Shown here piece after piece: positions 6,831 to 7,015 of a stretch of DNA of 7,015 nucleotides (position 1 is the stretch's first letter; each line of letters begins with the position of its first letter). Location of the stretch: positions 1 through 7,015 of the forward strand of contig CALPPK020000059.1 in the NCBI GenBank assembly GCA_943325435.2, written 5' to 3'. The notes under the pieces are model-generated. The model searched no databases and was not told the origin of the DNA. It was given only the letters and a program-made list of their open reading frames with translations. This DNA comes from Bifidobacterium breve. Its GTDB lineage: Bacteria; Actinomycetota; Acidimicrobiia; Acidimicrobiales; Ilumatobacteraceae. The position numbers and the translations under genes are program-made.

Positions 6831-7015
6831 ATGTTGCTGCGCGCGACCGTGCTCTTTCGCAAATTTCTGCATTCCCACCACTGGTGTTTGCTGGCGAAGC
6901 ACGTTCGTTGCAGGCATCACTTGCCCAAGTTGCGGCCGGAAATGCATTCCTGTTGCAAGCTGGCGACTGTGCTGAAAGTTTCGATGAGTTTTCTGCGAAC
7001 AACATTCGTGAGAAA
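6821..7015 (+). pseudogene. Inverted partial second copy of aroG (codons 20-84), probably a chimeric join
   Basis: Read on the plus strand this encodes residues 20-84 of a DAHP synthase, including the metal-binding GDCAES, with one residue different (A24V) from the intact gene. It has no start: the aroG frame meets a stop at 6791-6793 upstream, within the sigma gene. It enters abruptly at the decamer CAATGGCCTG (6821-6830), whose complement is shared by the sigma gene and by aroG at 6237-6246. Because most differences are silent, this is another functional allele or paralogue rather than decayed DNA. Window-edge position, inversion within about 0.6 kb and microhomology all fit an amplification or assembly chimera. 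A real partial duplication or a second aroG locus remains possible, as the copy is cut by the window end. Confidence 0.8.

Noticed and set aside
6052..7015. Terminal inverted repeats of a transposon
   Set aside because: The arms are coding sequence of a housekeeping gene, the interior has no transposase, and there are no target duplications.

Overview
The window looks like chromosomal DNA from an actinobacterium of moderate GC (around half G+C by eye). The evidence is a FadA-type thiolase very similar to mycobacterial FadA, a P450 with the features of the mycobacterial CYP124 family, a class II DAHP synthase, and a primary-type sigma factor with a reduced middle region. I suspect an aquatic lineage, perhaps Acidimicrobiia-like, but nothing here fixes the taxon.

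Layout from left to right. At 47-352 (+) lies a small winged-helix protein resembling the N-terminal part of HTH-nucleotidyltransferase proteins, without the nucleotidyltransferase. It overlaps the 3' end of a CYP124-like P450 (327-1580, -). The P450 is divergent from fadA (1700-2902, +) across 119 bp that contain a perfect 17-bp palindrome. fadA converges on a run of minus-strand genes read from right to left: a sigma factor fragment (6830-6366), class II aroG (6303-4954), a family S12 beta-lactamase-like serine hydrolase (4952-4131), and an MFS transporter (4128-2941). The last three are separated by only 1 and 2 bases and are almost certainly one transcript.

Functionally, the P450/fadA half suggests oxidation of (methyl-branched) lipids: terminal hydroxylation followed by beta-oxidation thiolysis. 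The aroG half holds the committed step into the shikimate pathway, co-transcribed with a hydrolase and an exporter-like protein whose substrates cannot be told from sequence.

The most striking structural feature is at the right edge. Bases 6821-7015 are an inverted second copy of 6052-6246 (the aroG 5' region; 190 of 195 bases identical, four of five differences synonymous). It is joined to the sigma gene at a 10-bp microhomology. This truncates the sigma gene and creates a false 39-residue N-terminal extension on its open frame. I regard this most likely as a chimeric join (amplification or assembly) involving a different strain's allele, though a real second aroG copy or rearrangement cannot be excluded. 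I found no tRNA, rRNA, CRISPR array, transposase or phage gene, and no strong candidate for an entirely new system.
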